64,000 bases of DNA from Amycolatopsis sp. NBC_01480 (lineage in GTDB: Bacteria > Actinomycetota > Actinomycetes > Mycobacteriales > Pseudonocardiaceae), in the NCBI RefSeq assembly GCF_036227205.1, contig NZ_CP109442.1, positions 6,014,001 to 6,078,000 of the forward strand. Reading direction: 5' to 3'. Shown in pieces: positions 7,771-17,698 of this stretch. The translations under genes and the position numbers were made by a program. The notes beneath the pieces are model-generated. The model ran no database searches and had not been told where the DNA came from. It saw nothing but the letters and a program-made list of their open reading frames with translations. Within the stretch, counting starts at the first letter, position 1, and every line of letters starts with the position of its first letter.

Positions 7771-8166
7771 TCAGGACTCCGGCTCGTCCAACGTGATCGC
7801 GATGCCGATGGTCCGCTGTGGCCCGCCGCGCAGACGGCTGAAGAACATCATCACCTGGCCGACCACTCCGTACCCGCGGGCGATGGCGCGGCGGACGCGC
7901 TCGCTGCCCTCGTTGTCGAGGAGACGGGCGGTGCCGGTGGCCGTGGCGCCGTGGGTCTTCTTGCCGCGCACGTCGCAGGCCTGCACCTCGACGCGGCCGC
8001 TGTTGCGGATGCGCTTGACCTTGCCGGTGTCGCGTTCGGACCAGATCACCAGGTCGTCGCCGTCGCGGGCGGCCCAGACGGGGGACGGCACGGCGCGGCC
8101 GTCGCGGCGGAAAGTGGTCAGCACGACGTACTTCTCCGCCGACAGGCGCTCCAGCTCCGAGGACAT
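7771..8166 (-). CDS. PPOX-class F420-dependent oxidoreductase family protein
   Basis: 131 aa split-barrel flavin/deazaflavin-binding fold. KYVVLTTFRRDGRAVPSPVW and the VIWSERDTGKVKRIRNSGRV segment are typical of actinobacterial PPOX proteins related to F420H2-dependent reductases. The cofactor (F420 or FMN) cannot be settled by eye. The ATG at 8166 is chosen because the longer upstream frame overlaps the next gene and adds unrelated sequence. It is probably a stand-alone gene converging on hisA. Confidence 0.85.
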   Translation of the reverse strand: MSSELERLSAEKYVVLTTFRRDGRAVPSPVWAARDGDDLVIWSERDTGKVKRIRNSGRVEVQACDVRGKKTHGATATGTARLLDNEGSERVRRAIARGYGVVGQVMMFFSRLRGGPQRTIGIAITLDEPES

Positions 8167-8185
8167 GTGTCCACAGTAGCCGGGT

Positions 8186-9175
8186 TCAGTCCGTGCCGAG
8201 CCACTCGTAGTCCGGCGCCGGGTCGAGGACCACGGCGTTCGCGACGGCCACCAGCTCGTCCCGCGGCTGGCGGCCCGAGACCGTGAGCCAATGGCCGGAC
8301 GGCAGCTGCACGGCGACCATGCCCTCCAGCGGCCCGGCCGGGGCGCGGTAGGCGCCGGTGCCGCCGCGGACGGGAACCGGCGTCGTGCCACCGAGTCCGG
8401 GCGAGCCCGCGCCGGCCGTCACGTGCAGGGCGGCGACGCGCGGGGCGGTGTCGGCGCTCGCGTCCAATGCGGTGCTGCCGTCGCCGGGGGAGCCGCCCTG
8501 GACGGTCGTCGAGAACTCCCGCAAGCCGCCGGGCAACGGGCCGAAGCGGGCCTCGCCGCGCACGCGGGCCGGATCGTCGGTGGTCACCGACTCGGCGACG
8601 TCCTGGGCGACGGTCCGCGCATCCGGCACGGCTTCGACGGCCACGGTCAGCACGTGCCGGTCGTCGGCCATCCAGGTCAGCAGTGCGGCGGTGCCGGTGT
8701 CGCCGGTGACCATGCCGACGCGGCCGCCGACCACCACCTGGTCCTTCAGCGCGGCGATGCGCAGCGCGGTCTGCGACCAGTCCGGGTCCGCCGTGGAGTA
8801 TGCCGAAAGCGTGATCCGGCCCGGCCCCGCGAGCCAGCGCCGCACCTGCGGCGTGATGCCCGGCCCGGATGAGCGGTACTGCTCGGTGAATCCGTCCGGC
8901 AGCCAGCCCGGGGTGAACGACACGATCGGGCGGCCCGCGGCGGCGGTGACCTGCTCACCGGGCATGGCGTGCAGCACGATCGGGACCCCGGCGGTCACCG
9001 CGATCACGGCCGCGGCCACCGCGGCCAGGGCCAGCCGGGGACGGCTGCGGCGGCGGCCCTGCCGGGCGCGGGCCAGCGCGTTGCGTACCTCGTGCCCGTC
9101 GGGAGCGCGCTCGGCGAGCCGGTCGAGGCCCTCGCGCAGCAGCGTCTCGGTCTCCTGCTCGGACAGCTGGTTCAT
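8186..9175 (-). CDS. Membrane-anchored protein coupled to an ECF sigma factor (probable anti-sigma role)
   Basis: 329 aa. About 45 cytoplasmic residues ([20 protein letters not shown] then [10 protein letters not shown]) are followed by one transmembrane helix at about residues 47-69 and a long extracytoplasmic domain of no recognised family. Its ATG overlaps the stop of the sigma gene by 4 bp (ATGA), so translation is probably coupled. This topology and position fit a membrane anti-sigma or sensor protein, but no zinc-binding HxxxCxxC motif is visible. The role is inferred from context. Confidence 0.75.
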   Translation of the reverse strand: MNQLSEQETETLLREGLDRLAERAPDGHEVRNALARARQGRRRSRPRLALAAVAAAVIAVTAGVPIVLHAMPGEQVTAAAGRPIVSFTPGWLPDGFTEQYRSSGPGITPQVRRWLAGPGRITLSAYSTADPDWSQTALRIAALKDQVVVGGRVGMVTGDTGTAALLTWMADDRHVLTVAVEAVPDARTVAQDVAESVTTDDPARVRGEARFGPLPGGLREFSTTVQGGSPGDGSTALDASADTAPRVAALHVTAGAGSPGLGGTTPVPVRGGTGAYRAPAGPLEGMVAVQLPSGHWLTVSGRQPRDELVAVANAVVLDPAPDYEWLGTD

Positions 9176-9717
9176 TCTCCGGCTCCGGTCGTGAGGACGG
9201 TGGGCAGCGGGCTGACGCAGGTGCGCAGGGTGGCCAGCGCGCGGGAGATCTGGCTGCGCACGGTCGAAGCGCCGCAGCGCAGCACCTCGCCGATCTCGGC
9301 GTCGGAATAGCCCTCGTAGTAACGGAGCACGATCGCCGCGCGCTGCTTGCGCGGCAGCGTCGCGAGCAGCGCGAGCATCTCGTCACGCGCGTCGTAGGCG
9401 GCGCTGGGGTCGGCTTCGGGCGGGCTGAGCGAGTCGAGCACCTCGTGGCTGGACGAGACCACGCGCCGCACCGCGCGCCGTCGCCAGGACAGGTACTCGT
9501 TGGTGACCATCCGGCGCACGTAGGTGGGCGGCGAGTCGATCTTCGCCCAGTGCTGCTGGGCGCGCAGCAGCACCTCCTGGACGATGTCCTGCGCCAGGTG
9601 CGGATCGTCGGTGAGGACGGTCGCGTACCGCAGGAGCCCGTCGAGGCGGTCCTCGACGAACTCGTCGAAACTCGTGGTCACCCCCCTAGGACGCGCGAGG
9701 GGGCCGAACTGCTGCAT
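9172..9717 (-). CDS. ECF sigma factor, SigE-like subfamily
   Basis: 181 aa. Region 2 is [20 protein letters not shown] with the promoter-melting helix [14 protein letters not shown]. Region 4 has [20 protein letters not shown] followed by [20 protein letters not shown], a clear helix-turn-helix. The ATG at 9717 has a GGGGG site 5 nt upstream. An in-frame GTG at 9681 would start nearer the conserved part but has a poorly spaced site, so the start is uncertain by 12 codons. It overlaps the membrane protein gene by 4 bp. Confidence 0.9.
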   Translation of the reverse strand: MQQFGPLARPRGVTTSFDEFVEDRLDGLLRYATVLTDDPHLAQDIVQEVLLRAQQHWAKIDSPPTYVRRMVTNEYLSWRRRAVRRVVSSSHEVLDSLSPPEADPSAAYDARDEMLALLATLPRKQRAAIVLRYYEGYSDAEIGEVLRCGASTVRSQISRALATLRTCVSPLPTVLTTGAGE

Positions 9718-9775
9718 CGGACCCCCAATTCGCCGCTGACCAGCATAGACTCCCGGCCGTGGACGAGCTGCGGCG

Positions 9776-10162
9776 GTGAAAGCCGCGGTGGCCGGCGGCG
9801 GGATCGGCGGGCTCGCGCCCAACGCGCTGCGGGCGCTGGACGTGCTCGGCGTCGGGGACCGGGTGCGGGCGCACGCCGCCGCCGGTCGCGTTCCACCGGG
9901 CCGAGCTGTACCGCGTGCTGCTCGAAGAGCTGCCGGACGGCGTCGTGCGCACCGGAGCCGAGGTCCGCGAGGCGTCCGAAGTGGACGCCGACCTGGTGGT
10001 GGCCGCGGACGGTGTCCACAGTGGCCTCCGGCGGCAGCTGTTCCCCGCGGCGCGGGAGTCGGTGTTCCGGTGCTGCTCGGCGCCCTCGTCCCGCTGATGC
10101 CGGCGTCGGTGATCCGGCGGCGGACCGAGCCGATCCGGGGCTGGTCGCCGCCGTCGCGGTGA
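9776..10162 (+). pseudogene. Decayed FAD-dependent monooxygenase
   Basis: Pieces of a PHBH-type flavoprotein are spread over all three forward frames. The first frame has a nucleotide-binding start ([20 protein letters not shown], then [10 protein letters not shown]). A second, from about 9890, has [19 protein letters not shown] and [20 protein letters not shown], the FAD-contacting DG motif. A third, from about 10080, ends in [20 protein letters not shown], like the C-terminal part of the family. About 390 bp remain where roughly 1.1 kb is usual, so large deletions and frameshifts have occurred. Confidence 0.8.
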
Positions 10163-10199
10163 CGTGCTCCTCCGGGCGAAACCGGTCGCAGGCGGACGC

Positions 10200-10205
10200 T
10201 AGGCT
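10200..10205 (+). promoter_or_regulatory. Candidate leaderless -10 of hisF
   Basis: TAGGCT ends 7 nt before the ATG at 10213, the same hexamer and spacing as at hisH and hisA. Confidence 0.55.
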
Positions 10206-10212
10206 GAATGGC

Positions 10213-10986
10213 ATGTCTGTCGCGGTCAGGGTGATCCCGTGTCTCGACGTCGACGCGGGCCGGGTGGTGAAGGGCGTCAACTTCGCCGACCTGCGCGACG
10301 CCGGCGATCCGGTCGAGCTGGCCCGGCTCTACGACGCCGAAGGGGCCGACGAGCTGACGTTCCTCGACGTCACCGCGTCCTCCGGCAACCGCGAGACCAC
10401 CTTCGACGTGGTCCGCCGCACGGCCGAGCAGGTGTTCATCCCGCTCACCGTCGGCGGCGGCGTGCGGTCCAACGACGACGTGAACCGGCTGCTGCGCACC
10501 GGCGCGGACAAGGTGAGCATCAACACGGCCGCGATCGCGCGCCCGGAGATGCTGCGCGAGGCCTCGCGCCGGTTCGGGGCCCAGTGCATCGTGCTTTCGG
10601 TCGACGCGCGGCGCGTGCCCGAGGGCGGCGAGCCGACGCCGTCCGGCTTCGAGGTGACCACCCACGGCGGGCGCCGGGGCACCGGCATCGACGCGGTGGA
10701 GTGGGCCGCGCGCGGCGAAGAGCTGGGCGTCGGCGAGATCCTGCTCAACTCGATGGACGCGGACGGCACCAAGTCCGGCTTCGACCTCGGCCTGATCGAG
10801 ATGGTGCGCGCGGCCGTGCGGGTGCCGGTGATCGCCAGCGGCGGCGCGGGCGCCGTCGAGCACTTCCTGCCCGCGGTGCAGGCGGGCGCCGACGCGGTGC
10901 TGGCCGCCAGCGTGTTCCACTTCGGACAGTTGAAGATCGGCGAGGTCAAGGCCGCGCTGCGCACCGGCGGGGTGGTCGTCCGATGA
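10213..10986 (+). CDS. hisF: Imidazole glycerol phosphate synthase, cyclase subunit HisF
   Basis: 257 aa TIM barrel. [20 protein letters not shown] carries the first catalytic Asp, [12 protein letters not shown] the phosphate site, [20 protein letters not shown] the second catalytic Asp, and [15 protein letters not shown] the second phosphate site. HisF takes ammonia from HisH and cyclises PRFAR to IGP with release of AICAR. The ATG at 10213 is supported by the -10 element; an open frame extending upstream through the pseudogene is not part of the protein. hisI overlaps its end by 4 bp. Confidence 0.96.
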   Translation: MSVAVRVIPCLDVDAGRVVKGVNFADLRDAGDPVELARLYDAEGADELTFLDVTASSGNRETTFDVVRRTAEQVFIPLTVGGGVRSNDDVNRLLRTGADKVSINTAAIARPEMLREASRRFGAQCIVLSVDARRVPEGGEPTPSGFEVTTHGGRRGTGIDAVEWAARGEELGVGEILLNSMDADGTKSGFDLGLIEMVRAAVRVPVIASGGAGAVEHFLPAVQAGADAVLAASVFHFGQLKIGEVKAALRTGGVVVR

Positions 10987-11348
10987 GCCTGGACCCGGCC
11001 GTTTCCGCGCGGCTCAAGCGAAACGCGGACGGGCTGATCGCCGCCGTCGTCGTCGAGCACTCCACTTCGGACGTGCTGATGATGGCCTGGATGAACGACG
11101 AGGCGCTCGAGGCCACGCTCACCACGCGGCGCGGCACGTACTACTCGCGCAGCCGCCAGGAACTGTGGGTCAAGGGCGAGACCTCGGGGCACGTGCAGCA
11201 CGTCCGCGAGGTGCGGATCGACTGCGACGGTGACACAGTGCTGCTGCGCGTGGACCAGACCGGACCGGCCTGCCACACCGGCAGCCACAGCTGTTTCGAC
11301 ACCGAAGAGCGCCTGCTCCTCGCCGAAGAGAGTGAGAACGCCCCGTGA
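10983..11348 (+). CDS. hisI: Phosphoribosyl-AMP cyclohydrolase HisI
   Basis: 121 aa, typical of the monofunctional cyclohydrolase without a fused His[38 protein letters not shown] and [16 protein letters not shown] are the family motifs; the Cys and His residues bind Zn and the Asp-rich VRIDCDGDT segment binds Mg. It opens the purine ring of PR-AMP in histidine synthesis. Its ATG overlaps the hisF stop (ATGA), indicating translational coupling. Confidence 0.96.
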   Translation: MSLDPAVSARLKRNADGLIAAVVVEHSTSDVLMMAWMNDEALEATLTTRRGTYYSRSRQELWVKGETSGHVQHVREVRIDCDGDTVLLRVDQTGPACHTGSHSCFDTEERLLLAEESENAP

Positions 11349-11707
11349 CCGTCGTCGCGAACATCCTGGTGGGCCTCGTCGCCCTGATTCACGTGTACAT
11401 CGTGATCCTGGAGATGTTCCTCTGGACCAGCCCGCGGGCCCGCGCGGCGTTCGGCACCACCGAGGCGTTCGCGCAGGAGAGCAAGGCGCTGGCCGCGAAT
11501 CAGGGGCTGTACAACGGTTTCCTGGCCGCCGCGCTGGTGTGGGGCCTGATCGCCACCGACCCGACCGGCTTCCAGCTCAAGCTCTACGGCCTCGCCTGCG
11601 TGATCGTGGCCGGCCTCTACGGCGCGGCGACGGCGTCGAAGCGGATCCTGCTGGTGCAGGTGCTGCCGGCCGTGCTGGCGCTGGTCTTCCTGCTGCTGGC
11701 CCGCTGA
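11345..11707 (+). CDS. DUF1304-family small membrane protein
   Basis: 120 aa, mostly hydrophobic with about four transmembrane helices. The motif [23 protein letters not shown] (here [20 protein letters not shown]) and [13 protein letters not shown] identify DUF1304. No biochemical role is known for the family. The GTG start overlaps the hisI stop by 4 bp, so it is the last gene of the hisF-hisI operon, probably carried along rather than needed for histidine synthesis. Confidence 0.88.
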   Translation: MTVVANILVGLVALIHVYIVILEMFLWTSPRARAAFGTTEAFAQESKALAANQGLYNGFLAAALVWGLIATDPTGFQLKLYGLACVIVAGLYGAATASKRILLVQVLPAVLALVFLLLAR

Positions 11708-11710
11708 CGC

Positions 11711-12316
11711 TCAGTCGATCTCGCCGGTCAGGTAGCGCTGCAGGTTCGGCGCGACGGCCGCGACCAGCGTCTCCACGTCGGCCGAAGCCATCGGCTCGAA
11801 CTGGACGATGTAGCGGACCATGCCCAGGCCCACCACCTGCGAGGCGCACAGCGTGACCCGCAGCTGGACCCGGTCGGAGCCGAGACCGCCGATCAGCTCG
11901 GCGAAGAACTTGCCGAAGAAGTCGTGCAGCACGGCGGCGGCTTCCTCACGGTCGGCGACGCTGCGGATGAGGGCCCGGAAGACAGTTCCGCCGGCGCCGT
12001 CCCAGCGGGTGACGAAGGTGCGGACGATGCGCTCGCCGAACTGCTCGTCCGGGCCGTCGCGCAGGGCCTCGACCAGTTCCATCGGGCTGAACGGCAGCTG
12101 GAGCACGGCCTGGGCGAACAGGCCCTCCTTGCCGCCGAACCAGTGGTTGACCATGGCCGCGTCCACGCCGGCGCGCGCGGCGATCGTGCGGACGGTCGCG
12201 CGTTCGTAGCCGTTCTCGGCGAACACTGCGCGCGCGGCGTCGAGCAGCGCGGTGCGGGTGTCCTGCCCGGCCGGCCGCCGGCCCCGGCGGCGGGAGGTAG
12301 TGTCCTCAGTGCTCAC
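11711..12316 (-). CDS. TetR-family transcriptional regulator
   Basis: 201 aa. The helix-turn-helix lies at about residues 30-62 (ERATVRTIAARAGVDAAMVN, then HWFGGKEGLF). The C-terminal domain resembles the TetR_C subfamily found beside multidrug ABC exporters. I chose the GTG at 12316 (VSTEDTTSRRRG); an upstream in-frame start would run through the palindrome at 12345-12364, which is more likely its operator. No transporter is adjacent here, so the target is unknown. Confidence 0.9.
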   Translation of the reverse strand: MSTEDTTSRRRGRRPAGQDTRTALLDAARAVFAENGYERATVRTIAARAGVDAAMVNHWFGGKEGLFAQAVLQLPFSPMELVEALRDGPDEQFGERIVRTFVTRWDGAGGTVFRALIRSVADREEAAAVLHDFFGKFFAELIGGLGSDRVQLRVTLCASQVVGLGMVRYIVQFEPMASADVETLVAAVAPNLQRYLTGEID

Positions 12317-12344
12317 GGGTCCATCTTGACCCTTCGCCGCGGTA

Positions 12345-12364
12345 AATTCAACGGCCACTGAATT
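12345..12364. promoter_or_regulatory. Candidate TetR operator
   Basis: AATTCA and TGAATT form a perfect 6-bp inverted repeat around 8 bp (ACGGCCAC). It is an AT-rich island between the TetR gene (28 bp away) and trpE (47 bp away). It probably autoregulates the TetR gene and may also touch trpE. Confidence 0.55.
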
Positions 12365-12411
12365 CAGGGCCCGCCCACGGCGCGTTCCGGTCCGAGCGGC
12401 ACAATGAGCCC

Positions 12412-13974
12412 ATGGTCAGCTCAGCAGCAGGCAACCCGGCCGGGCCGGGCCCGGTCAGTCCCACTCGAGCGGAGTTCCGCAGCCTGGCCGAGAGCCGCCG
12501 CGTGATCCCCGTGGTGCGCAAGGTGCTCGCCGACGGCGAGACCCCGCTCGGCGTCTACCGCAAGCTCGCCGCGGACCGGCCCGGCACGTTCCTGTTCGAG
12601 TCGGCGGAGAACGGCGCCTCCTGGTCGCGCTGGTCGTTCGTGGGCGTCGACAGCCCGGCCGCGCTGACCGTGCGCGAGGGCAAGGCGGTCTGGACCGGCA
12701 CGCCGCCGGTCGGGCTGCCGGTCGAGGGCGACCCGCTGCAGGTCCTGCGCGCCACCGTCGAAGCGCTGCACACCGAGCCGCTGCCCGGGCTGCCGCCGCT
12801 GACCGGCGGCATGGTCGGCTACATCGGCTACGACGCCGTGCGCTGGCTGGAGAAGCTGCCCGAGTTGGCCGAGCGCGACCTCGACATCCCCGAGCTGACC
12901 ATGCTGCTGGCCACCGACCTGGCGGCGTTCGACCACCACGAGGGCACCGTCACGCTGATCGCGAACGCGGTCAACTGGGACGACTCGCCCGAGCGCGTGG
13001 ACGCGGCGTACGACAGCGCGCTGGAGCGGCTTTCGGCCATGACCGAGCAGCTGCGCGTGCCCGCCCCGCCGACCGTAGCGACGTTCGACCGGCCCGCGCC
13101 GGCGTTCACCCGCCGCCGCGCCAAGGAGGACTTCCACGCCGCGGTCGACAAGGCGGTGGAGGCGATCAAGGCCGGCGAAGCGTTCCAGGTGGTGCCCTCG
13201 CAACGGTTCGAGATCGAAACGGGCGCCGACGCGCTCGACGTCTACCGCGTGCTGCGCACGTCCAACCCGAGCCCGTACATGTACCTGCTGCGCCTGGAGG
13301 GCTTCGACATCGTCGGGTCCAGCCCGGAGTCGCTGGTCACGGTGCGGGACGGGCGGGCGACCACGCACCCGATCGCGGGCACGCGCTGGCGCGGCGCCGA
13401 CCCGGAGGAGGACGCGCAGCTGGCCAAGGACCTGCTGGCCGACGACAAGGAGCGCGCCGAGCACCTGATGCTCGTCGACCTCGGGCGCAACGACCTGGGC
13501 AAGGTCTGCCGCCCGGGCACCGTGCGCGTGGTCGACTTCTTCCAGATCGAGCGCTACAGCCACGTGATGCACATCGTGTCCACCGTGACCGGCGAACTGG
13601 CCGAGGGCCAGACGGCGTTCGACGCGGTCACTGCCTGCTTCCCGGCCGGGACGCTGTCTGGGGCGCCGAAAGTGCGCGCCATGCAGCTGATCGAGGAGCT
13701 GGAGCCGGTGCGCCGCGCCCTGTACGGCGGCGTGGTCGGCTATCTGGACTTCGCCGGCGACGCCGACACGGCCATCGCCATCCGCACCGCCCTGATGCGC
13801 GACGGCGTCGCGTACGTGCAGGCGGGCGGCGGTGTGGTGGCCGACTCGGTGGCCGACTACGAGGACACCGAGTCGCTGAACAAGGCGCGCACGGTGCTCT
13901 CGGCCGTGGCCGCGGCGCAGACCATGGTGCCGGCGGACCGGCTGGACCCGGCCGAGGACTCCGCCGGTGTCTGA
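12412..13974 (+). CDS. trpE: Anthranilate synthase component I
   Basis: 520 aa. FLFESAENG near residue 65 resembles the tryptophan feedback site (LLESxE). The chorismate-binding domain has [68 protein letters not shown] and [20 protein letters not shown]. TrpE converts chorismate plus ammonia to anthranilate. No glutaminase subunit (trpG) is next to it, so the partner must be encoded elsewhere. It is the first gene of the trp block; the next gene overlaps its end by 8 bp. Confidence 0.96.
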   Translation: MVSSAAGNPAGPGPVSPTRAEFRSLAESRRVIPVVRKVLADGETPLGVYRKLAADRPGTFLFESAENGASWSRWSFVGVDSPAALTVREGKAVWTGTPPVGLPVEGDPLQVLRATVEALHTEPLPGLPPLTGGMVGYIGYDAVRWLEKLPELAERDLDIPELTMLLATDLAAFDHHEGTVTLIANAVNWDDSPERVDAAYDSALERLSAMTEQLRVPAPPTVATFDRPAPAFTRRRAKEDFHAAVDKAVEAIKAGEAFQVVPSQRFEIETGADALDVYRVLRTSNPSPYMYLLRLEGFDIVGSSPESLVTVRDGRATTHPIAGTRWRGADPEEDAQLAKDLLADDKERAEHLMLVDLGRNDLGKVCRPGTVRVVDFFQIERYSHVMHIVSTVTGELAEGQTAFDAVTACFPAGTLSGAPKVRAMQLIEELEPVRRALYGGVVGYLDFAGDADTAIAIRTALMRDGVAYVQAGGGVVADSVADYEDTESLNKARTVLSAVAAAQTMVPADRLDPAEDSAGV

Positions 13975-14542
13975 GCCGGAAGAACCCGTTGGCCGGCCGG
14001 ATGAACGGCCCTCGCGTCGTCCACTGTGGATGATCATCGTGGCGCTGCTGCTCGGCGCGCTGGCGCTGTGGGGCGCTTCGCGGCTGGCCTGGTTCGCCGA
14101 ATTCCGTGACGAGGGCGTCCGCGGCACCGTGCTGTACACCGAAAGCGGCGAGCAGCGGGCCACGGCGCTGGTGCCGCTCGCGCTGCTGGCGCTGGCCGGC
14201 GTCGCGGGCGTGATCGCCACCGGCGGCTGGGCCCGGCGCGTGCTCGGCGTGGTGCTGGTGCTGGCGGGCGTCGCGGGGGTCTGGAGCGGGGTGGCCGGGG
14301 TGCGGTTCGGCGGGTACGCCGCCGGACTGCCCGTCACCGAGATGCTCGCGGGCCGGGGGATCGCGGTGCTCGGCGGAATTCTCGTGGCGTTCGGCGGGTT
14401 GGCAGCGATCAAGGGCGCGGGGACCGCACGGCGGCTCGGCTCCCGGTACGCGGCGCCGGGCGCGAAGAAGGCCGGGCGCGATCCGGACATCGAGCTGTGG
14501 GACGCGCTTTCCGAGGGCGAGGACCCCACCGCGGGCCGCTGA
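13967..14542 (+). CDS. Trp-biosynthesis-associated membrane protein
   Basis: 191 aa with about four transmembrane helices, the first following [21 protein letters not shown] membrane protein of this type sits between trpE and trpC in many actinobacteria (Rv1610-like, the Trp_oprn_chp family); its role is unknown. The GTG start overlaps the end of trpE by 8 bp, so the two are translated from one mRNA. Confidence 0.9.
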   Translation: MSEPEEPVGRPDERPSRRPLWMIIVALLLGALALWGASRLAWFAEFRDEGVRGTVLYTESGEQRATALVPLALLALAGVAGVIATGGWARRVLGVVLVLAGVAGVWSGVAGVRFGGYAAGLPVTEMLAGRGIAVLGGILVAFGGLAAIKGAGTARRLGSRYAAPGAKKAGRDPDIELWDALSEGEDPTAGR

Positions 14543-14642
14543 TCGCCCGGCGGGGAAGGGAATCACCACCGCGGCGCCACCCGGGACGGGCCGCTCTTCG
14601 AGCGGGGGTTAGCATCGTTTCGGCGGGAAGGGGAAGGTTTTT

Positions 14643-14708
14643 GTGAGCGACCTAGCGAAGGAATCGGTGGGCTCGACGGCCCCGGCACCGGGTGGGGGCA
14701 CCCGGTGA
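14643..14708 (+). CDS. 21-codon leader ORF overlapping the trpC start
   Basis: GTG start with a strong GGGAAGG site 5 nt upstream. The peptide is [20 protein letters not shown] plus a final Arg. It has no Trp, so it is not a classical trp attenuator peptide. Its TGA stop (14706-14708) overlaps the trpC GTG (14705-14707). Ribosomes ending here would melt the hairpin that covers the trpC start, so the peptide may act only as a translational coupler. Confidence 0.5.
   Translation: MSDLAKESVGSTAPAPGGGTR
14686..14707 (+). promoter_or_regulatory. Hairpin covering the trpC ribosome-binding site and start codon
   Basis: CACCGGGTG (14686-14694) and CACCCGGTG (14699-14707) are perfect 9-nt reverse complements around a GGGG loop. 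The right arm ends in the GTG start codon of trpC, and the purine-rich RBS is in the left arm and loop. Such a GC-rich stem should block initiation unless opened by a translating ribosome. Confidence 0.7.
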
Positions 14709-15514
14709 GCGTGCTCGAGGACATCGTCGCCGGTGTGCGGGAAGACCTCGCCGTGCGCGAGGCGGCGCTGCCGTTCGACGAGCTGAAGGCCCGCGCGGCC
14801 AAGGCCCCGCAGCCCCGTGACGTGATGGCCGCGCTGCGCGAGTCCGGCATCGGCGTGATCGCCGAGGTGAAGCGGCGCAGCCCGTCGAAGGGCGAGCTGG
14901 CCGAGATCCCCGACCCCGCGGCACTGGCCAAGGACTACGAGGACGCCGGTGCGCGCGTGATCAGCGTGCTCACCGAGCAGCGCCGTTTCGGCGGATCGCT
15001 GGCCGACCTCGACGCCGTGCGCGCCGCCGTGGACATCCCGGTGCTGCGCAAGGACTTCGTGGTCAGCCCGTACCAGGTGCACGAGGCCCGGCTGCACGGC
15101 GCGGACATGGTGCTGCTGATCGTCGCGGCGCTGGAGCAGAACGCGCTGGCCGCGCTGCTCGACCGCGTCGAGTCGCTCGGCATGACCGCGCTGGTGGAGA
15201 TCCACAACGCCGAAGAGGCCGACCGCGCGCTGGAGGTCGGCGCCAAGGTGATCGGTGTCAACGCGCGCAACCTGCACACGCTGGAAGTGGACCGGGACGT
15301 CTTCTCCCGCCTCGCCCCGGGGCTGCCGTTCGAGGTGTTCAAGGTCGCCGAGTCCGGCGTCCGCGGCCCGGGCGACCTGATGTCGTACGCCGGCCACGGC
15401 GCCGACGCCGTGCTGGTGGGCGAGGGCCTGGTGGCCTCGGGCGACCCGAAGGGCGCCGTCGTGAAGCTGGTCACCGCCGGTTCGCACCCGGCCTGCCCGA
15501 GGCCCTCGCGGTGA
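14705..15514 (+). CDS. trpC: Indole-3-glycerol phosphate synthase
   Basis: 269 aa TIM barrel. [14 protein letters not shown] contains the catalytic Lys and phosphate contacts, [20 protein letters not shown] the second Lys, [14 protein letters not shown] the Glu, and [15 protein letters not shown] the conserved Asn-Arg-Asn. It ring-closes CdRP to indole-3-glycerol phosphate. The GTG start lies in the hairpin described separately. trpB overlaps its end by 4 bp. Confidence 0.96.
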   Translation: MSVLEDIVAGVREDLAVREAALPFDELKARAAKAPQPRDVMAALRESGIGVIAEVKRRSPSKGELAEIPDPAALAKDYEDAGARVISVLTEQRRFGGSLADLDAVRAAVDIPVLRKDFVVSPYQVHEARLHGADMVLLIVAALEQNALAALLDRVESLGMTALVEIHNAEEADRALEVGAKVIGVNARNLHTLEVDRDVFSRLAPGLPFEVFKVAESGVRGPGDLMSYAGHGADAVLVGEGLVASGDPKGAVVKLVTAGSHPACPRPSR

Positions 15515-16758
15515 CTGACGGGCAGCACGGCAAGCACGACCCGGACGAGCGCGGCTACTACGGCCCGTACGGCGGCCGGTTCATGCCGGAGGCGCTGATC
15601 GGCGTCGTGGACGAGGTCGCGGCCGAGTACGAGAAGGCGCGCCGCGACCCGGAGTTCGTCGCCGAGCTGAACCGGCTGCTCAAGGACTACGCGGGCCGCC
15701 CGTCGCTGCTGACCGAGGCCAAGCGCTTCGGCGAGCACGCGGGCGGGGCGCGGGTGTTCCTCAAGCGCGAGGACCTGAACCACACCGGCTCGCACAAGAT
15801 CAACAACGTGCTGGGCCAGGCGCTGCTCACCCAGCGCATGGGCAAGAAGCGAGTCATCGCGGAGACCGGCGCCGGCCAGCACGGCGTCGCCACGGCCACC
15901 GCGTGCGCGCTGCTGGACCTGGACTGCATCGTCTACATGGGCGAGGTCGACACCGAGCGGCAGGCGCTGAACGTGGCGCGGATGAAGCTGCTCGGCGCCG
16001 AGGTCGTGCCGGTCAAGACCGGTTCGCGCACGCTCAAGGACGCGATCAACGAGGCGCTGCGCGACTGGGTGACCAACGCCGACACCACGCACTACCTGTT
16101 CGGCACCGCCGCCGGGCCGTACCCGTTCCCGATGATGGTGCGCAACTTCCACCAGGTGATCGGCCAGGAGGCGCGCGAGCAGATCCTGGCGCAGGCCGGG
16201 CGGCTGCCCGACGTCGTCGCGGCGTGCGTCGGCGGCGGCTCGAACGCCATCGGCATCTTCTCCGGCTTCTACGACGACCCCGGGGTGCGGCTGGTCGGGC
16301 TCGAGCCCGGCGGCGAGGGCATCGACGGCAATCGCCACGGCGCCACCCTGACCAAGGGCAGCCCGGGCAACCTGCACGGCGCGATGTCGTACCTGCTGCA
16401 GGACGAGGATGGCCAGACCGTCGAATCGCACTCGATCTCGGCCGGGCTGGACTACCCGGGCGTCGGGCCCGAGCACGCCTGGCTCAAGGACTCCGGCCGC
16501 GCCGAGTACCGGCCGGTCACCGACGCCGAGGCGATGGACGCGTTCCGGCTGCTCTCACGCACCGAGGGCATCATCCCGGCGATCGAGTCGGCGCACGCGC
16601 TCGCGGGCGCGCTGGTGCTGGGCCGCGAGCTGGGGCCGGACGGGCTGATCGTGGTCAACCTCTCCGGCCGGGGCGACAAGGACATGGACACCGCGGCGAA
16701 GTGGTTCGGCCTGGTGGACAGCTCGGAGACCTCGGAGGCCTCGGAGGAGGGCAAGTGA
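15511..16758 (+). CDS. trpB: Tryptophan synthase beta chain
   Basis: 415 aa. The N-terminal [20 protein letters not shown], the PLP Lys in [20 protein letters not shown], the phosphate loop VGGGSNAIG and the late [17 protein letters not shown] are all TrpB signatures (TrpB1 type). It condenses indole with serine to tryptophan using PLP. The GTG start overlaps trpC by 4 bp, and trpA overlaps its stop by 4 bp. An unusual [12 protein letters not shown] tail ends the protein. Confidence 0.97.
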   Translation: MTDGQHGKHDPDERGYYGPYGGRFMPEALIGVVDEVAAEYEKARRDPEFVAELNRLLKDYAGRPSLLTEAKRFGEHAGGARVFLKREDLNHTGSHKINNVLGQALLTQRMGKKRVIAETGAGQHGVATATACALLDLDCIVYMGEVDTERQALNVARMKLLGAEVVPVKTGSRTLKDAINEALRDWVTNADTTHYLFGTAAGPYPFPMMVRNFHQVIGQEAREQILAQAGRLPDVVAACVGGGSNAIGIFSGFYDDPGVRLVGLEPGGEGIDGNRHGATLTKGSPGNLHGAMSYLLQDEDGQTVESHSISAGLDYPGVGPEHAWLKDSGRAEYRPVTDAEAMDAFRLLSRTEGIIPAIESAHALAGALVLGRELGPDGLIVVNLSGRGDKDMDTAAKWFGLVDSSETSEASEEGK

Positions 16759-17546
16759 GCGGCCTCGACGAGGTGTTCGCGGCCACGCGGGCGGAGGGCC
16801 GGGCCGCGCTGGTCGGCTACCTGCCCGCCGGATTCCCCACCGTCGAGGGCTCGAAGGACCTGCTGGCCGCGACCGTGGACGGCGGCGCGGACCTGGTCGA
16901 GGTCGGCGTCCCGTACTCCGACCCGGTGATGGACGGCCCGGTCATCCAGGCCGCCGCCGAGTCGGCGCTGGCCGGCGGCTTCCGGCTCAAGCAGCTGTTC
17001 GACGTGGTCGAGTCGGTCTCTTCGCGCGGCGGCAAGGCCGTGGTGATGACCTACTGGAACCCGGTGCACCGCTACGGCGTGGACGCGTTCGCCCGCGACC
17101 TGGCCGCGGCCGGCGGCCTGGGCATGATCACCCCGGACCTGATCCCGGACGAGGCCGGCGAGTGGATGGCCGCCTCACAGGCGCACGGGCTGGACCGGAT
17201 CTTCCTGGTCGCGCCGTCCTCGTCGGAGGAGCGCATCGCGAAGACGGTCTCCGCGTCTTCGGGCTTCGTCTACGCCACGGCGGTCATGGGCGTCACGGGC
17301 GCCCGCGACGCGGTGGGCGTCCACGCGGAGGACCTGGTCCGCCGCACGCGCGCCCACACGTCCCTCCCGATCGGCGTCGGCCTCGGCGTCCGCTCCGGCG
17401 ACCAGGCGGCTCAGGTGGGTGCTTTCGCCGACGCGGTGATCGTGGGCTCCGCGCTGGTCACTGCCGCCGCTTCGGGTCCCGACGGGGTTCGCTCGCTGGC
17501 GGGAGAGCTGGCGGAAGGCGTTCGGCGGGCTGTTACCCCGGCCTGA
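16755..17546 (+). CDS. trpA: Tryptophan synthase alpha chain
   Basis: 263 aa. [35 protein letters not shown] (catalytic Glu), [23 protein letters not shown] (catalytic Asp) and [11 protein letters not shown] are the TrpA motifs. It cleaves indole-3-glycerol phosphate to indole for TrpB. The GTG start ([15 protein letters not shown]) overlaps the trpB stop; a longer open frame reading through trpB out of phase is not real. It ends the trp operon; trpD and trpF are absent. Confidence 0.96.
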   Translation: MSGLDEVFAATRAEGRAALVGYLPAGFPTVEGSKDLLAATVDGGADLVEVGVPYSDPVMDGPVIQAAAESALAGGFRLKQLFDVVESVSSRGGKAVVMTYWNPVHRYGVDAFARDLAAAGGLGMITPDLIPDEAGEWMAASQAHGLDRIFLVAPSSSEERIAKTVSASSGFVYATAVMGVTGARDAVGVHAEDLVRRTRAHTSLPIGVGLGVRSGDQAAQVGAFADAVIVGSALVTAAASGPDGVRSLAGELAEGVRRAVTPA

Positions 17547-17698
17547 TCGGGGTCTGGTTCGCCGGCTCGTTTGCTCGACGGAAACTGTCGGTGGTCGTTC
17601 GTACACTCTCGGTGTGATGATCAACCGAGGGGGAAACGAGCGGGCATGGCAGACTGGGAGTTCAGAGCGACGTCGAGCGCGGACGGTGGTGAACCGAG

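Noticed and set aside
14643..14708. Classical tryptophan attenuator at trpC
   Set aside because: The leader peptide has no Trp codon, and the hairpin overlies the start codon instead of being followed by a U-tract.
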